A stretch of 64,000 nucleotides of DNA from Mastacembelus armatus (Eukaryota; Chordata; Actinopteri; Synbranchiformes; Mastacembelidae). The position numbers were made by a program, and so were the translations under genes. Below, piece after piece: positions 25,342-37,739 of the stretch. Where the stretch lies: contig NC_046654.1 in assembly GCF_900324485.2 (NCBI RefSeq), forward strand, positions 1,718,562-1,782,561, in the 5' to 3' direction. The notes beneath the pieces were generated by a model that made no database searches, had not been told where the DNA came from, and worked only from the letters and a program-made list of their open reading frames with translations. Every line of letters starts with the position of its first letter. Position 1 is the stretch's first letter.

Positions 25342-26306
25342 GAAGCCAACAGAACTGAACTGGTTCTTCAAACCACTCTGAGACTTTTCAGATCACTTCA
25401 TTCCGTTACTGATTTCACATCTGAAGTCTGGTCTTAGACCTGAGATGCAAATTAGCCTTAGGCTGCTGAAAAGTATAAGTTTGTGCAGTTTTACCTTGTT
25501 GGCATTAAGGCTTCGTGTTTAAATGTGAATGTAAATAGAAATCAACATGAACTGTATTTCAGTGTATTGTACGTTTGCTCAGGTGAAGGCTCCTCTTTTG
25601 TCACCACAGCTGAAACCTCAGTGAACAAACCCAATGTACTGTGACTAAGGAGGAACTTAGACACACTGTGGGCTGCTCACACACCTTTAACACTAACTTT
25701 TGACTGTGTATGAAGTTAGATTTCCGTTCAGCGCGACTTGATTTAGAGGAATTTGTTTAGTCTAATGATCAAAACAACAAGCAAAAGCAGTTTAAAGCAG
25801 ATCAGACACTTCCCTGATGTAAAGTTTTTATTTTATCAAGTGAATCTGCTTCTCAAATGCATATTTTTATGTTTCTTTTTTACTTTCATCTGCTCTGAAG
25901 GTACTAAAGGCTAAAATATGTCAAACTATAAAAATGCACTGCTCCATTACTACATCTTATCATAGGGAGATGTTCTCATTATTAAAATTATTTATTACAT
26001 TTGAATTTATTTATATTAATAACAGACACTTCACAGTATTCACATAACAATGAATGTTTGTTCAGTCCAAAAATTTTTACTCTTCTATGTGAAATGCTGT
26101 GCACTTTATTTTTCTTTTTTTTCTGCATGAACAAAGGTGTAGACGTCCTTGAACCTTACGTTACATTACATGGGGTTTTTTGTACATTATTGGTTTACGG
26201 GTTTAAAATCCTTTTTAATTTCCAATGTCATATCTTCTGTTTTTATGTATTTTTGTACTGTCTTTGTCTGTGGTGATTCTTGGGAAACTCTTCTTACTTT
26301 GTCATT

Positions 26307-26312
26307 AATAAA
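26307..26312 (+). terminator. polyadenylation signal of TNFAIP2-like copy 1
   Basis: AATAAA about 970 bp after the stop at 25339-25341, in AT-rich 3' UTR-like sequence followed by a GT-rich stretch. The UTR contains ATTTA motifs near 25990-26010, of the kind linked to unstable inducible mRNAs. Confidence 0.55.
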
Positions 26313-26339
26313 CTACGATTGAGTTAAACTACTGTGGAT

Positions 26340-27860
26340 GTTTTTAGACGTGTTCATTGTACCAACAGTAAACGCCACTAGATGGAGACTAACATCACCT
26401 TAAATAATACAGTGCTCACGATGACGCTTTTTGGTGTGATGTTTACGGCACATTATGGCACTAGATGAGTAATGTTCTGCAGGGGGAATAAATGTTTGCA
26501 CCACATTCAATAGCAAATCCAGATGTGAGACAAATGCCAAACTCAAGGGGGAGCTAGAGTAAAGAGGAACCAGTAAAGTGGGCAGTGAGAACCATGGATG
26601 TGTGTGCCAGGTCATCTAACTTCTTCTCAGATCTTTGAAGTGAAAATCTGGTCCTGAGGAGAAGGGTAAAAGGAAAAGCATCAAAATCAGTAGGATCCAT
26701 CCACAGAAGTGCTCTGAGCCAAATGTTACCCTGATGTTGAGTAGTAATATTGACTGTATCACTGTAAACTCTGGATCACTAATGTTATCACTGTTCATCC
26801 TCTGAGCTGTGGTTTTCTTAATTTTGGCAACAATTCATCGTCCAAGAATCATGAAAACCTGTTTAACATTAAAAACCAAGTGGAGACATTTCAGTCTGGA
26901 GCAAAGTGGTGGACCGACATTACGTCCATTAGGGTCGGGATGCTAGAGTGGGTGAACTAATTAAGAGTTTTAACAAATGACTCATGTCAGACAGACATGC
27001 CCCAACCAGTGATTTAGAGTCTGTCTCAGCAGTGGACATGTCTCAGAACAGGAAAGTACTGGAGATTCCACTTACCAGATTCCAGTGTACAGTAACTGGT
27101 CAGCCTGGCTAATCCCAGGACAGACTTTTGGAAAGAGGTTTAAGGGAACTCACGCCTGCCAACTCTCTAAGGGAGCAAATGTGTAGCTGTCGCCCCTGAC
27201 ATCCTGCTCACATCCGTTTTTGTCTTTTAATATTCAGAGAGGAAAAAACACTGCATGCTGACAGTAATTTACAACACTGCCTCCTGTGTCTCCTTCCCCT
27301 TGGTCCAGAAATGGCCATGAGCAGCAGTCACTCAACAATATTAACCTGGAAACACCGGAGCTTAGTGTGCACACCCTCGATTCCCATTAGGTGGTGAATG
27401 ATTTCCTGAAATTGTTCAAAACGGATTTGATGCCGGTGATCTTTGCATGTAAAACTTTGTTTGCATGTAATTGGTTTTAATAATCCCCAGTGAAGTGAAA
27501 ATGATCACCGCTTGGAGCCAAGTCATGACCTCTGACCTCCCTGTGGGAACATTTTGTAATACATGGTGTTTTAACTGGGCAGCAGGACTTAAGGGAAGAC
27601 AATCCCACTGGTCCAGACTAAAATACCTCACCGTCCTCACATTCAAGGCCTTCAGAGGATGAATATTAACTACTGTCATGCCAACACTTTATCTAATACT
27701 TTGGTTTATGATCAAATACCTGCAACCTACTGGCCCTTCCATCAGCTGGACATGTGCATGTACATCAACTTCCTTATCGCTTTAGCTTTTAAGTTCAATT
27801 AGCAAATGTCAGTGTAAAGCAAATGTAAAATATAGTTTCAGATTTTGAAGAAATCACCGT
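26340..27860. other. spacer between the convergent 3' ends of the two TNFAIP2-like genes
   Basis: No exon, repeat family or RNA gene recognised. The sequence is unique-looking and moderately AT-rich. Confidence 0.5.
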
Positions 27861-27882
27861 CAAATCACAGGTTTCAGCAAAT

Positions 27883-27888
27883 TTATTT
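27883..27888 (-). terminator. candidate polyadenylation signal of TNFAIP2-like copy 2
   Basis: TTTATT on plus (AATAAA on minus), about 430 bp downstream of the stop of copy 2. Confidence 0.45.
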
Positions 27889-28316
27889 ACAAACTTAAAT
27901 ATTTTGTACATCAGAAAATGCAAAACATGTAGAAATATCAGATTCAATGTTTGCCAGCACTGAAAACCAAACAGTGTTTTTATATAAAAAAATATACACA
28001 TCCAAATACTGATCTGGGTTGTAGTTGCCTACAACACAGAAACAAAGACATCCAGCCGAGCGAGTGTTTCTAGCTGTGAAAAGCAGTTTTTACCCGCACT
28101 GAGATTAGTAATATATACACACAGACAGTAACTTCAGCACTCATCACTTTACAGGAGGGTTTCCCAGGATATTTCATCTGAATCGAGCTTCTTCTGCTGC
28201 GTCCACGTACACGCTCCCTCTGCACACACACTGACAGCAGCACCCACCCACTGAAACACTGTAGTTTATAATACTGTATAAATGCCCACATTAAAACCAT
28301 CACAGGCGTGAGCGAC

Positions 28317-30902
28317 TCATTTGACCTGGACTTTGGAGAAAAACAGAGGAGCCTTGCCGACACCGGTTCCATTCAAAGTGTCAGACAGAGAATCTTTGAC
28401 AACTTTCCTGGCTTCCTTGGAGATGTTGGTCTTGAGCTTCAGCAGGGCTGAAACATGTTTTGTACTGTGGGAGAAACACGGGAAAGAAAAGGTTAAAAAT
28501 CAACATTTTGATCTCGAGTAGCGTCAAGTTCTTTCTTGCAGAATCACAACATCAATACAGTCAATTATAGTGTGGAGGCAGAAATTCCCTGTTTTTCCCT
28601 ATTACACAATACAGTAGTAGTGTATTCTGGGAAGTATGTTTAGTCACATTGTTGCTGAGACGGCAGAGGCCACTCATGTCTGACGCTAGCACCAGGAAAT
28701 ATGTAGTATAAAAGCTGGAATCACAGACTGTTTACTCTGACTGAGACCGGCCTTAAAAAAGACCTCGTCTCTCGCCTCAGACTGGACAGACAGACTTCCC
28801 ATAAAAAGCTGCTCTCAGTTAACACTCTGCCACAGTTAACTGAATGACATTGTCTTGGAAAGTCCACCGGAAAACATGGAGCGTGCCGGGATGTAGCTCT
28901 GAACACGTTTGTTTTGGCTCAGTTCACTTCTCGTGTTTCATCCGAGCCTGAGCATCCGTTGATCTCTCTCCAGGAGAAGCACAATCACACATAAGACAAA
29001 ACACCAAAGAGCAAAGGTTACCTGAGGTCAGGAAAAGCACTTCCCAGTAATGCGAAATGTATCTGTATTGCAGCAAGATCTTGGATTTTCAGCACTTCTC
29101 CGATACTAGTCAGGACTTCCTTCAGCCAGACCTCCCTTGATCCCTGAGGGGTCAGAGCAGTTACGTCAGTTCAGTCAAGGAGTTTCCTAAAGCTTTAATC
29201 TACAATCTACACACCCCGTGTGTTAGGGAGGAGTTTATCCTTGGTTGTCAATGGGGGGAGTTTTTTACTGGATTTTGGACACACATGGTCTTACAGTTAC
29301 ACACGTCACTGTTTCTGCAACTCAGAACTTTCCACATTAATGTCAAGTTTCAGAGTCATCCTGCTTTATGTTGCTGAGTTGATGGACTTAGACTTTCTCC
29401 GTCTATCACCAGGCCTGACTCTCCCATCTCCCCCTACACTAAATGTTGAATAGTTAATAGTTTGGTAGTTTTGTGTTCTATTCCGAAAATGATTACCCAC
29501 TCCCAACCACATGAATATAAAAGTCAGTCTGACCCTTAACCAGATTTCTGCCAAAGCTGAGTTAAAATAAAACCAGATTAGATTTTAGAGCCGGTCCAGC
29601 TTCTCACCATTCTGCTCAGTAAATCGTGCAAACTCTCAGCGTTGTCTTTCACAGTCATGTAGGCCCTCAGCTGCAGATCTTTGTCCTTTAACTTGACATT
29701 GCCCTTCAGGAGCCTCTTTACATACTCCACTGTCACCTCCTGATGAAACTGGCTAATCAGCTCCTGCAACGAATCCAGTCATCAAACATTAAATCAGTAA
29801 CATTAAAATGAAATCAGTCAGGGTGAAATATTCTTAATGACCTCAAAGATTAGCATCGTGGTCATGGCTCTGGAAGGAGGGTGTGAAACAGGCTTCATGC
29901 TTTCTTCTTCCTACCTGGTGACAGGATTCAGTCGAACCCTGAACATCCTGAATCTCCCTTTCGATGCTGATCAGCAGATTCTCAAACAGGGTCTTGTTCA
30001 GCCAGTCGCTGGTCCCCAGTTTCTTGTACAGTGGCTGCGTGAGGTAAAACATGACGCATTAGACACTAAATAATTGTTTATATCAATGTTTATACTGGTG
30101 TTGTACATAAAACTGACATTTGACATTATTTCCCTATAAATAACTTAATCAAACCAAAACAATGCACCCAAGATGAACAAAGCAATACAATTTCAATTAT
30201 TTACTATTTCTCTGATGTTTGGTGCAGAAAGTCTATGTGTACGTGTGAGTACGTATCTGTGCTGTTTTCACAAAAGCGTCATAACAGGGAAGCAGTAAAA
30301 TGAGCTAAATATGCTCATTAGTCATGGATAATAGTGTCTCTGGACTCACCTTGAGGACCCCGTGCACAGGGTTCAATAAATACACGTGGGCCGATTGTTT
30401 GGTGTCATCCAGAACACACAAACAGTTTGTCCGCACATCCTCTGGGAACAGGTGGCTCTTGTTAACCAGGACGTCCCTGCAGATGAGCCACATTCACTCA
30501 GTTAAACTCTCTGCTGTGCTGTTTTAATAATCAGAACCTGAGAACCAGGTCACAGCCGCTTGGTGTGAGAAACGTACCTGAACTGCTCGATACAGCCGAG
30601 GTACGACTTGATGATCGCCTTGCTGTTGGCTCTGTCTTGTTTAATGATGTTGTCTTGGAGGCTCCTGAACCTGCAGGAGTTTGGGTTTGAATAAAAACTG
30701 TTGATTTTCACGTTTCACTCTTTATGGTTTTGGTACCAGACAATATTAAATCAAAAATAGTCTCGTTACCTCTGCATTGAACCAGTCAGCTGGCAGGTTA
30801 TACTCCGGGCCTTGTGCAGGTCTCCCACCACCTTTGCAGCTGAAGTCACCATACCATTGATGAGCTAAAGACAGGCCGAGGACACAAGTCATTACCAGCC
30901 TT

Positions 30903-30934
<32 letters not shown>

Positions 30935-33900
30935 TCTATATATCTGAGAACTCAAGGACACAAAAACAGGCAAACACAAGGAACTGTTGGAACCAGGTTT
31001 CCCCCTGCTCTGACAGCTGCTGACTTCTATTAATAATTAAAAATTCCTGTTAATACTGGAAAATATTGTTTTTCCTTGACTTTGCATGTCCAAAAACAGC
31101 AGATCATGGTTGGACTGTCACTGAATAAACATTTCATGTTAGTGATTTCAATAAAAATGATTAATGCACAGTCTGATAGTCTGACACAGCAGCAGACCAA
31201 TGCATTTTGTTAGGATCAATGAATTTAACGCAACATAACAGAAATGTTATGTGATTTTGCTCATTGTGGGCATCAAAACAAGTGGTTTAATTCAATTATC
31301 TATTCACAGCTGTTGGAGCCTGACACGATCATTCATGTGGTGTCTGGGTCCACCTGCTGAGTCTCAGCCCAGTGTTCCCTCAGTTTGAGCTCTGGGTTTG
31401 GTCTCCACCACCTCCTGAGGCAAATCTCTGGCTCTGTAGCTGCTAAATGCTCCACTATCGTCACCAGCTGGTCTCTGACTGTGTCTGTCTGTGGTTTGCT
31501 GCTGAGCAGGTAGTGGACAGTGGCTTTTTACTGCTTTAATAATGAAAATGAAGCTATGGAGAATCTAAACAGTTGGACGGTGGAGGAGCTGCAGATTCAG
31601 ATAATAGTTCTAGCCTTTGTTAAGTCGTGTACTGATTCTGTACCTGGATGATGTCGTAGGCCACAGGACTGACGTAGGAGCCGTACTCTCTTTCCGGCTC
31701 CTCTCCGTTTTTCCACTTCTGCTCTGCATCCTCCAGGACACGGTTGGTGTAAGTCATCAACTCATTCTGAACACAAAGAGCATGCACTTATTAGTTTCAC
31801 TTGACACAGCCTGTCATAGCAAATAGAAATGTCATAACATTAAGAGGGACTAGTCCCTGCTCACAATTTGATATTTACTGTTTAGAGGTGAAACTGTGGT
31901 GTTTGAGATTAAGATCTGGAGCCACAAAAACATCAGGAGACCATGAAACACCAAGTGTTGGTGAGATATCTCACTCCGAGCTAAAGAGTTTACAGACAAA
32001 CATCAGGATTGTTTGCTCGAGGAAAAGTATGAAATAAAAGGTAAGCTCTGGTCACCTGCTGTCGGGTCAGGTACTGTTCCTCCAGTGGGTCCAGTAAAGT
32101 CTGAGGCAGCAGCTTCCCCAGCTCTTCAGTACAGATGTTGCTGGCCAGCTGTGGCTTTTGAAGGATTCTGACAGAGAGCAGGAATCACAACGTTACCTTT
32201 TATTAAAACTCTAGAAACAGGCAGAAAGGATCATTGTATTGTAAATATACAGTAAATTCTGTGTTTGTGTCAGGAAGCATGAAAGTATGAGTTTCTTTTT
32301 CACTTTAACTGATTTCCCTTCATCTGTTCATCTGTGACTTTCAAAACAAAACAAGTACAGGCAACAACTTGCCATTTTCAACAAAATGTGTGACACAGAG
32401 TGTAGTCGTAGAACCAGAACCAGTAGGAAACTGGAAAACACAGCACAATCTGTTTTTTGCAGCTGGTGAATTTTGGGTGCAGAACTACAGGGTTTGAGGC
32501 TGGGGCCTCCATTTCCAAAACGTTACGCAATTTTAGTTTGAGCAACTTTTTCCATGAACCAGCTTGCTTCCTCATTAATTTCACAACAATTCAGATTCTG
32601 ATAGAAAATGAGATGGATATGTTTTTCCAGATGTGGAGTGAGAGAATCAAGGCCTCTGGTTCTCTTGTCCTAAAGTACCCAAGGTTGATCCTCTGGGGAG
32701 CATGAAGAAGCTCAGGTTCATGGATCTGCCTGTCAGACTGTAACATTTCTTCAGTGCAGATAGACATAAACTGAATTCATGACTTACTGTGGATAATACT
32801 CGTTCACCCAGCGCAGGAGGAAAGTGCAGTCCTTGTCACCCAGACCAAAGTCTGCGATCTTTCTGAATCTGGCGCTGAAGATCTGGTGATACATCCTGGC
32901 ATAAAAATTACAGATGTCCATCTCTGGTGGGTAGCAGCTCTTCACTACCTCCACCACCGTCAGCAGGTCCTCCTTCAGCTGCCTGCCCATGCTGTGGATG
33001 TCAGCCTGCACAGACGACTGCTCGGTGAGCTCCGCGGGGGGCGTCGAGGGGTTGTCCATACGCTCCGTCACCAAGACGCGGAGCGTTGAGTCATGGAGTT
33101 CTTTCCAGCTGTTGCACCTCCAGGCTGGGATTGTCTGATGTCTCTTTTTCCACAGCTGGTCCTGCTTCTCCTCGAGGCAGATGGCGTCCACAGCAGACCT
33201 CAGAGCCTCAACGTTGGCGTCTCCTGAGCTGAGAGACAGACTCTGCAGTAGAGACTGACGCACGAGGCTCTGTAGGTCTCTGTAGTCTGCAGCAAGTTTG
33301 TTTTCTTCTTCCTCATGATGTTTAAGCGTATCTTCCCCTGTTGACGCCTCGAAGAGACGCTCCTCTCTCTGTATCAGCATCTGGCTGGCCTCGTGTAAGT
33401 GGCACTGATTAAGGTTTTGTTCGAATGTGATGGTCACTGAGGGAGAAAAGCAGAAAAGATCAGGCTTTTTTTAAAAAACTGCTCTAGATGTTCAAGGCAT
33501 CTAAACATATCTGCAATTTCACTTATCTTTGACTATAAGAATGTAAATATAACTCTTCATGTTTGGGCTGTCCTACTTCCACACTGTGTTTAAGCTCTAG
33601 CCACAGATCTTCAATTAGTTTCAGCTGGGGTAAGTTTTTCCAAAAGTTCCATGTGGTCCTTATTAAAATTCCAGAAATTAGAAATGCTCTGAATTATGAG
33701 CCTGTTGTAGAAGCCAGCACAACATCGGCATCCAGAATTTATCACTGACATTAGGATTTTAAAGAGACAGGCACACGCTTAGTTGCATTTACCAGAGCAG
33801 TGAAATAACTTTAGTGGCTGCAGCCCCAAACAAACAAAGCAGGATTGTTGTAACGTTAAACTGTTTCTCACCTTTTGGAGGGTCCTCATCCCCGGGTGGA

Positions 33901-36285
33901 TGGGCTCCATCCGTGGTAGGCTGGTTGTTGTTGACACCATTCTGGCCTCTTTTCCACAACCGGGAGAAAATGTTGTACTTGGAGCCGTCGGTCTCCACAG
34001 AGTCTGAATGTGTCCTCATTGTTGTCGAGACCAACAGACAGGGTGGAGGTGCTTTAAAACCAGAGGAGAAATGTTAGTACTAGCTAGCATTTAATTTAAT
34101 TATGTCAACTCTGTTTCTGAACTTTCTCAGTCTAAACAATGTCATTTTGTTTCATCTACATTTTTAACGAAAAGAAAGCTTAAAGGTTAGAGCTAATTTA
34201 TCCAAGCAACAACACTAACAGTTCAACTTTGGCACTGAAAACAAAATAAGAACTGAAAAATAAAACACTAAATAAAAATAAAATAAAATAAATAAATGAT
34301 AAAAATAAAATAAAAATAAAAAATGTATTTAAAATATTAAGATTTTCTGTTTTTGTTGATGTAAACTTATTTTTTTCAGTGACAATCTTCTAATGTCCAG
34401 TTAATGTCAGTGTTTTTCAGTGCCAACGTTTGTTTTGGCTCTGAGGGGCGGGGCTAAGGCTTGTGGTTACTACATATTCTGCATATAATTGACATATTAA
34501 GGAACAAACAGCACGGTTCATACCACTATACCATAAGCATCATCAGATAGTTTCTGCTGGTACGAATGTTACTGTGCACATTCTAATTTCCATTCTGAGC
34601 AGTGAAAATACAAATTTGACTGGGAGAGATGCCATTAAAATATAGTAGTGTGGTTCTTTTACGATAAAATGTCGACTTCAGCTGCACAGTTAGCGTCGCC
34701 AAAACAGTGACAGAAATCCATCTATTTTCTATACCCGCTTTTTCCTGTACCAGGGTCATGGGGATCTGCTGGAGCCTGTCCCAGCTCTCCCTTGGGTGGA
34801 AGGCAGGGAAGTGACAGAAATCCCCCCCAAAAAAACAACAAAAAAAAACTTTGGCATTGAAAAAAAGATTTACATCACCAAAAACTGAAAAGATTGTAAT
34901 AATTTTCAGTATTAATACTTTTTTCAATGCCAGTATTTTATTTTTCAGTTCTGAGTTTGTCTTCAGTGCCAAAGTTGAATTGTCACTGTTGTGGCTCCAC
35001 ACCCATGCACCCTTCCACTGCCGTTTTTAAGCTAAAACCCTAACGAACATATTTAAGCTTATTTGGTGTCAAAGTAAAATTAAGGCTAAACAGGTAATAA
35101 TTTGATCAACCAAAAGTGAATAAACACAACAAATAGAATCACCAACAGTTAAACAAGAGAGTCGACACATCTCCTATGTGTGATCATTATCCTTACAGCA
35201 GAATAGAGATAAAAACACATTATACAATAAAATAAGTAGTTCAAGAATCAAATAAAATAATGCTTAGAACAAAAGTTTTAAGCAAAGTTTCAGCCTTTCT
35301 CTAAACATAAACTTTAACAGTAACTGGAATGTGAGGTAGCTTTTTTAGAGTAAATAAAATAATCACATGGTCAAAGCAAATATCTGTTTAATCCAGTAGA
35401 TTCTCTGTTTACTCACCGAAAGATCACAGATCCTGATCTGTTAGAAAAGTAGAGCTGCTGGGAGTGTGAGGGCTTTTATAGCCTCAAAAGCTCCTCCTGC
35501 GCTTCCATCTGTGGAAATTCCACACACCCACGAGCTGGTGTGCATGTGTGGTGTCGCTATAGAGCTGAATGTGAAATGTCTCTTCAGCCTAGACCGCGAA
35601 GATTCCCTGACATTTCCTCTAGAGCCACTAACAGACATTCAAAGCGACGGGCAGCTTCTTTCTACCGAGTCATGTTTTCATCTTTCCATATTTAGAACAG
35701 TGTAGTTGTTTACTACCCAGATCCCCATTACAGTTTTGATGCTGTGCAGGGCTGGACCTCACCATTATTTTCATCAGCTGGAAACAAATTTCTTATCTGA
35801 GCAATAAAACATCAGAAAACTGAAAAATGATTCAATTCTAACACTCAAAACCATAAAGATCCACAATTTAACATCAGGGGAAAAACTGCAAATATTTGAG
35901 AAGTTGGTCCATCAAGTCTTTGGAATTTTTTTGTTTACACACCAAAACAAATAATAAATGATCAAACCTGTTGTTGATTGATTTAATGATTAACTGACAA
36001 GTATTTGCAGCTCTACATGTGGTGAACATCACAGTGTCAGTGTGGCTCCAGACCAAAGTCTTTCCTCAGCTGGACCATAATCACTGGGACACTGTTGTGC
36101 CATAAATCACAGCTTCTTTTTTGGGAGGCTCTGGTAAACAAGATGTTTACTGTTTATTATAGTCTGACCTTTGTTTTATTCACGTTTGGCCAACACATGT
36201 TTTCATACCAACCCAGCGTAAAGTAGCACTCACCTTCTTTTCTGCAGCATCTGAAGGGGAAACAGCCACAAAGTGTAGAACTCAT
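28317..36285 (-). CDS. tnfaip2: TNFAIP2-like Sec6/EXOC3-family protein, copy 2 (probable tnfaip2), complete
   Basis: Exons on minus: 36285-36234 (alternative first), 34051-33872, 33436-32788, 32167-32056, 31766-31644, 30864-30770, 30670-30578, 30476-30350, 30034-29915, 29763-29608, 29143-29022 and 28464-28317. Phases agree, giving 658 aa (human TNFAIP2 654). The large exon encodes a helical, charged region (ASQMLIQREERLFEASTGED). Downstream exons carry the Sec6-like helices (FRSLQDNIIKQDRANSKAII, ELISQFHQEVTVEYVKRLLK), ending APLFFSKVQVK. A second promoter with a non-coding exon (about 35450-35417) would start translation at the ATG at 34019 (MRTHSDSVETDGSKY). Position next to eif5 and strand agree with human TNFAIP2. 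Paralogy with copies 1 and 3 means the symbol rests on synteny and length. Confidence 0.88.
30901..30945. repeat. (TA)n microsatellite
   Basis: Imperfect TA dinucleotide run in an intron of TNFAIP2-like copy 2. Confidence 0.9.
34255..34325. repeat. A-rich TAAAA-type simple repeat
   Basis: Repeated ataaaataaa units in an intron of TNFAIP2-like copy 2. Confidence 0.8.
34706..34823 (+). mobile_element. dispersed repeat fragment with intact target-site duplication
   Basis: AGTGACAGAAATCC occurs at 34706-34719 and again at 34810-34823. Between them lies the head of the repeat seen at 17725-17995 (cccgctttttcctgtacc, gggatctgctggagcctg). The 14-bp duplication shows that this piece arrived by insertion, which suggests a retrotransposed element that ends within this motif rather than decay of a longer copy. 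Confidence 0.7.
35417..35522 (-). promoter_or_regulatory. TATA promoter with kappaB-like site for TNFAIP2-like copy 2, plus short non-coding first exon
   Basis: On minus: a kappaB-like near-palindrome TGGAAATTCCA (plus 35512-35522), then TATAAAA (35480-35474), then a short leader ending in a donor G|GTGAGT after base 35417. A start about 30 bp past the TATA would be near 35447, leaving a roughly 30-nt non-coding exon. The kappaB-TATA spacing resembles that of copy 1. The motifs are seen; transcription is inferred. Confidence 0.6.
36234..36285 (-). CDS. alternative coding first exon of TNFAIP2-like copy 2
   Basis: Encodes MSSTLCGCFPFRCCRKE with a donor AAG|GTGAGT in phase 1. It joins in frame to the exon at 34051-33872, which is 180 nt and open across its whole length upstream of the internal ATG at 34019. 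The four cysteines in 17 residues next to basic residues look like an S-acylation site. The splice is inferred from phase and consensus only. Confidence 0.6.
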
Positions 36286-36510
36286 GTTTTCTGAAGGCTA
36301 CAGGTGAAAAACTTCCGTCTTCTGTGCAGCAGGTTAAACTCTGAACTGAGAATATGATGTAAATAACATTTGATGTCAGGATGTTGGTGAAGTCACTGTG
36401 ACCGCCTCCGCTCTGCTTTCCATTTAGGCGCTATAGGCCCATTTCCTCTGACTGTTTACGTCTACAAGGTGAGAATGAATACATGAGTAGTTTCACATGT
36501 GCAGCTTAAA

Positions 36511-36720
36511 ATGTCTGTAGCCTGCAGCAAGTTGGTCTTTCTTGTGATATTTAAGTGTCTGTCTCACCGTGAACAGACGGCCCTCGCTCTCTATCAGCAT
36601 CTGGCCTCCTGTTAGCATCATTGATTAGGGTCACTGAGGCACCAGAGCAAAGATAGACATCTAAACAAATTTAAGGCTCCCCACTGCAACTGTGTGAATA
36701 TACAAAAGTGAATATAGCTC
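36511..36720 (-). pseudogene. relic of a TNFAIP2-like large exon (broken tandem duplicate)
   Basis: Phrases such as gcctgcagcaagtt, atatttaagtgtctgtctc, ctctatcagcatctgg and attagggtcactgag line up in order with the start of the large exon of copy 2 (33270-33436). There, the same run reads gtctgcagcaagtttg, tgtttaagcgtatcttc, ctgtatcagcatctgg and atggtcactgagg. Several small deletions break the frame. It extends into the matching upstream intron (catctaaacaaat versus catctaaacatat). It is therefore a dead fragment of a further family member. Confidence 0.65.
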
Positions 36721-37739
36721 CTCCTGCGGATGACTCCATGTGTTAGCTCAGCTGAGTCATAAATTCACATATTCAGCTGCTTCATGTTTCAACAGGACAT
36801 ATATCCTGTTGTTTCATAAAACAACTGCCTCATCAATAATTTTACGTTTAGAATAAATCTCCAAAGCTGAATGTGGTTCCTCCCACAAAGAGTTTGCAAA
36901 TTATCCAGGACCGAGCAGGTGCTCACAAAAAGAGAAGTCCAAAGAGTGTTACGGTTTAAGGTTTGTTTCAAAACCACAAGGACTTTCATATCTAAAATGC
37001 TCTTAAACCACCTCGCTGGTTTACAAAAAGCCACTGTGGTTTCTGGCACTTCTTTTATCTGAAGCAGACCTGACTTTAAAGCTACTGCTCACTCCAACAG
37101 GTGCAACAAAGAAGATTTTCCTGCTCCTGAACTCAACCTGACCAAAATAAATCCGACCTGACAGATCTGACCTGTAGCTGCAGGTCTTGGAAAGTCCAGA
37201 TGTTGCTGCCGTATAAACTAAAGATTAACTGCTGTGACAGTGGGAGGATGTTCAGTCATTTTGCTCGAGTGTCATCAGATCTGAAGAAAACACGAGCACT
37301 TTCCCTGCTCCTGTAGCTGAGAAACCCATAGGTTTATAATGTGCAAGTGTCTGAGGAAGAATCATCTCTGCTGCCTTCCTATCATGCTGCTGTGAAACAG
37401 GCTTCACACCGAATGTCCTGTGATGTTAACGGTGTTCAAACATCTTAAAAAGTCCCACATTTGGAGTCAGGATGTGTTTAGTGTAGCTCAGCATCAGCAT
37501 CCATCCCTCCATCAGATATACTGCTTGTCCTGTAGAGGGTCCCATCATCTCCAAAGCTAATGGACTCACTTTATTTCATTTGTTCACTGTGCACAGCATC
37601 ACCTCAGCCCCAGGTCTGCTCATGGCCTCTCTGAGCCTTTGAATAGCTCTCAGGATGTTTCCCTGCATCTGAAAGCTCTGCATCAACATAGTTTATTGTA
37701 TTTTCATACATTTGGACCCTAAGGCCTCAACTTTGAACT
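36721..37739. other. gene-free spacer
   Basis: No exon or repeat family recognised. Possibly further remnants of the duplicated TNFAIP2-like 5' region, but too diverged to align by eye. Confidence 0.4.
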
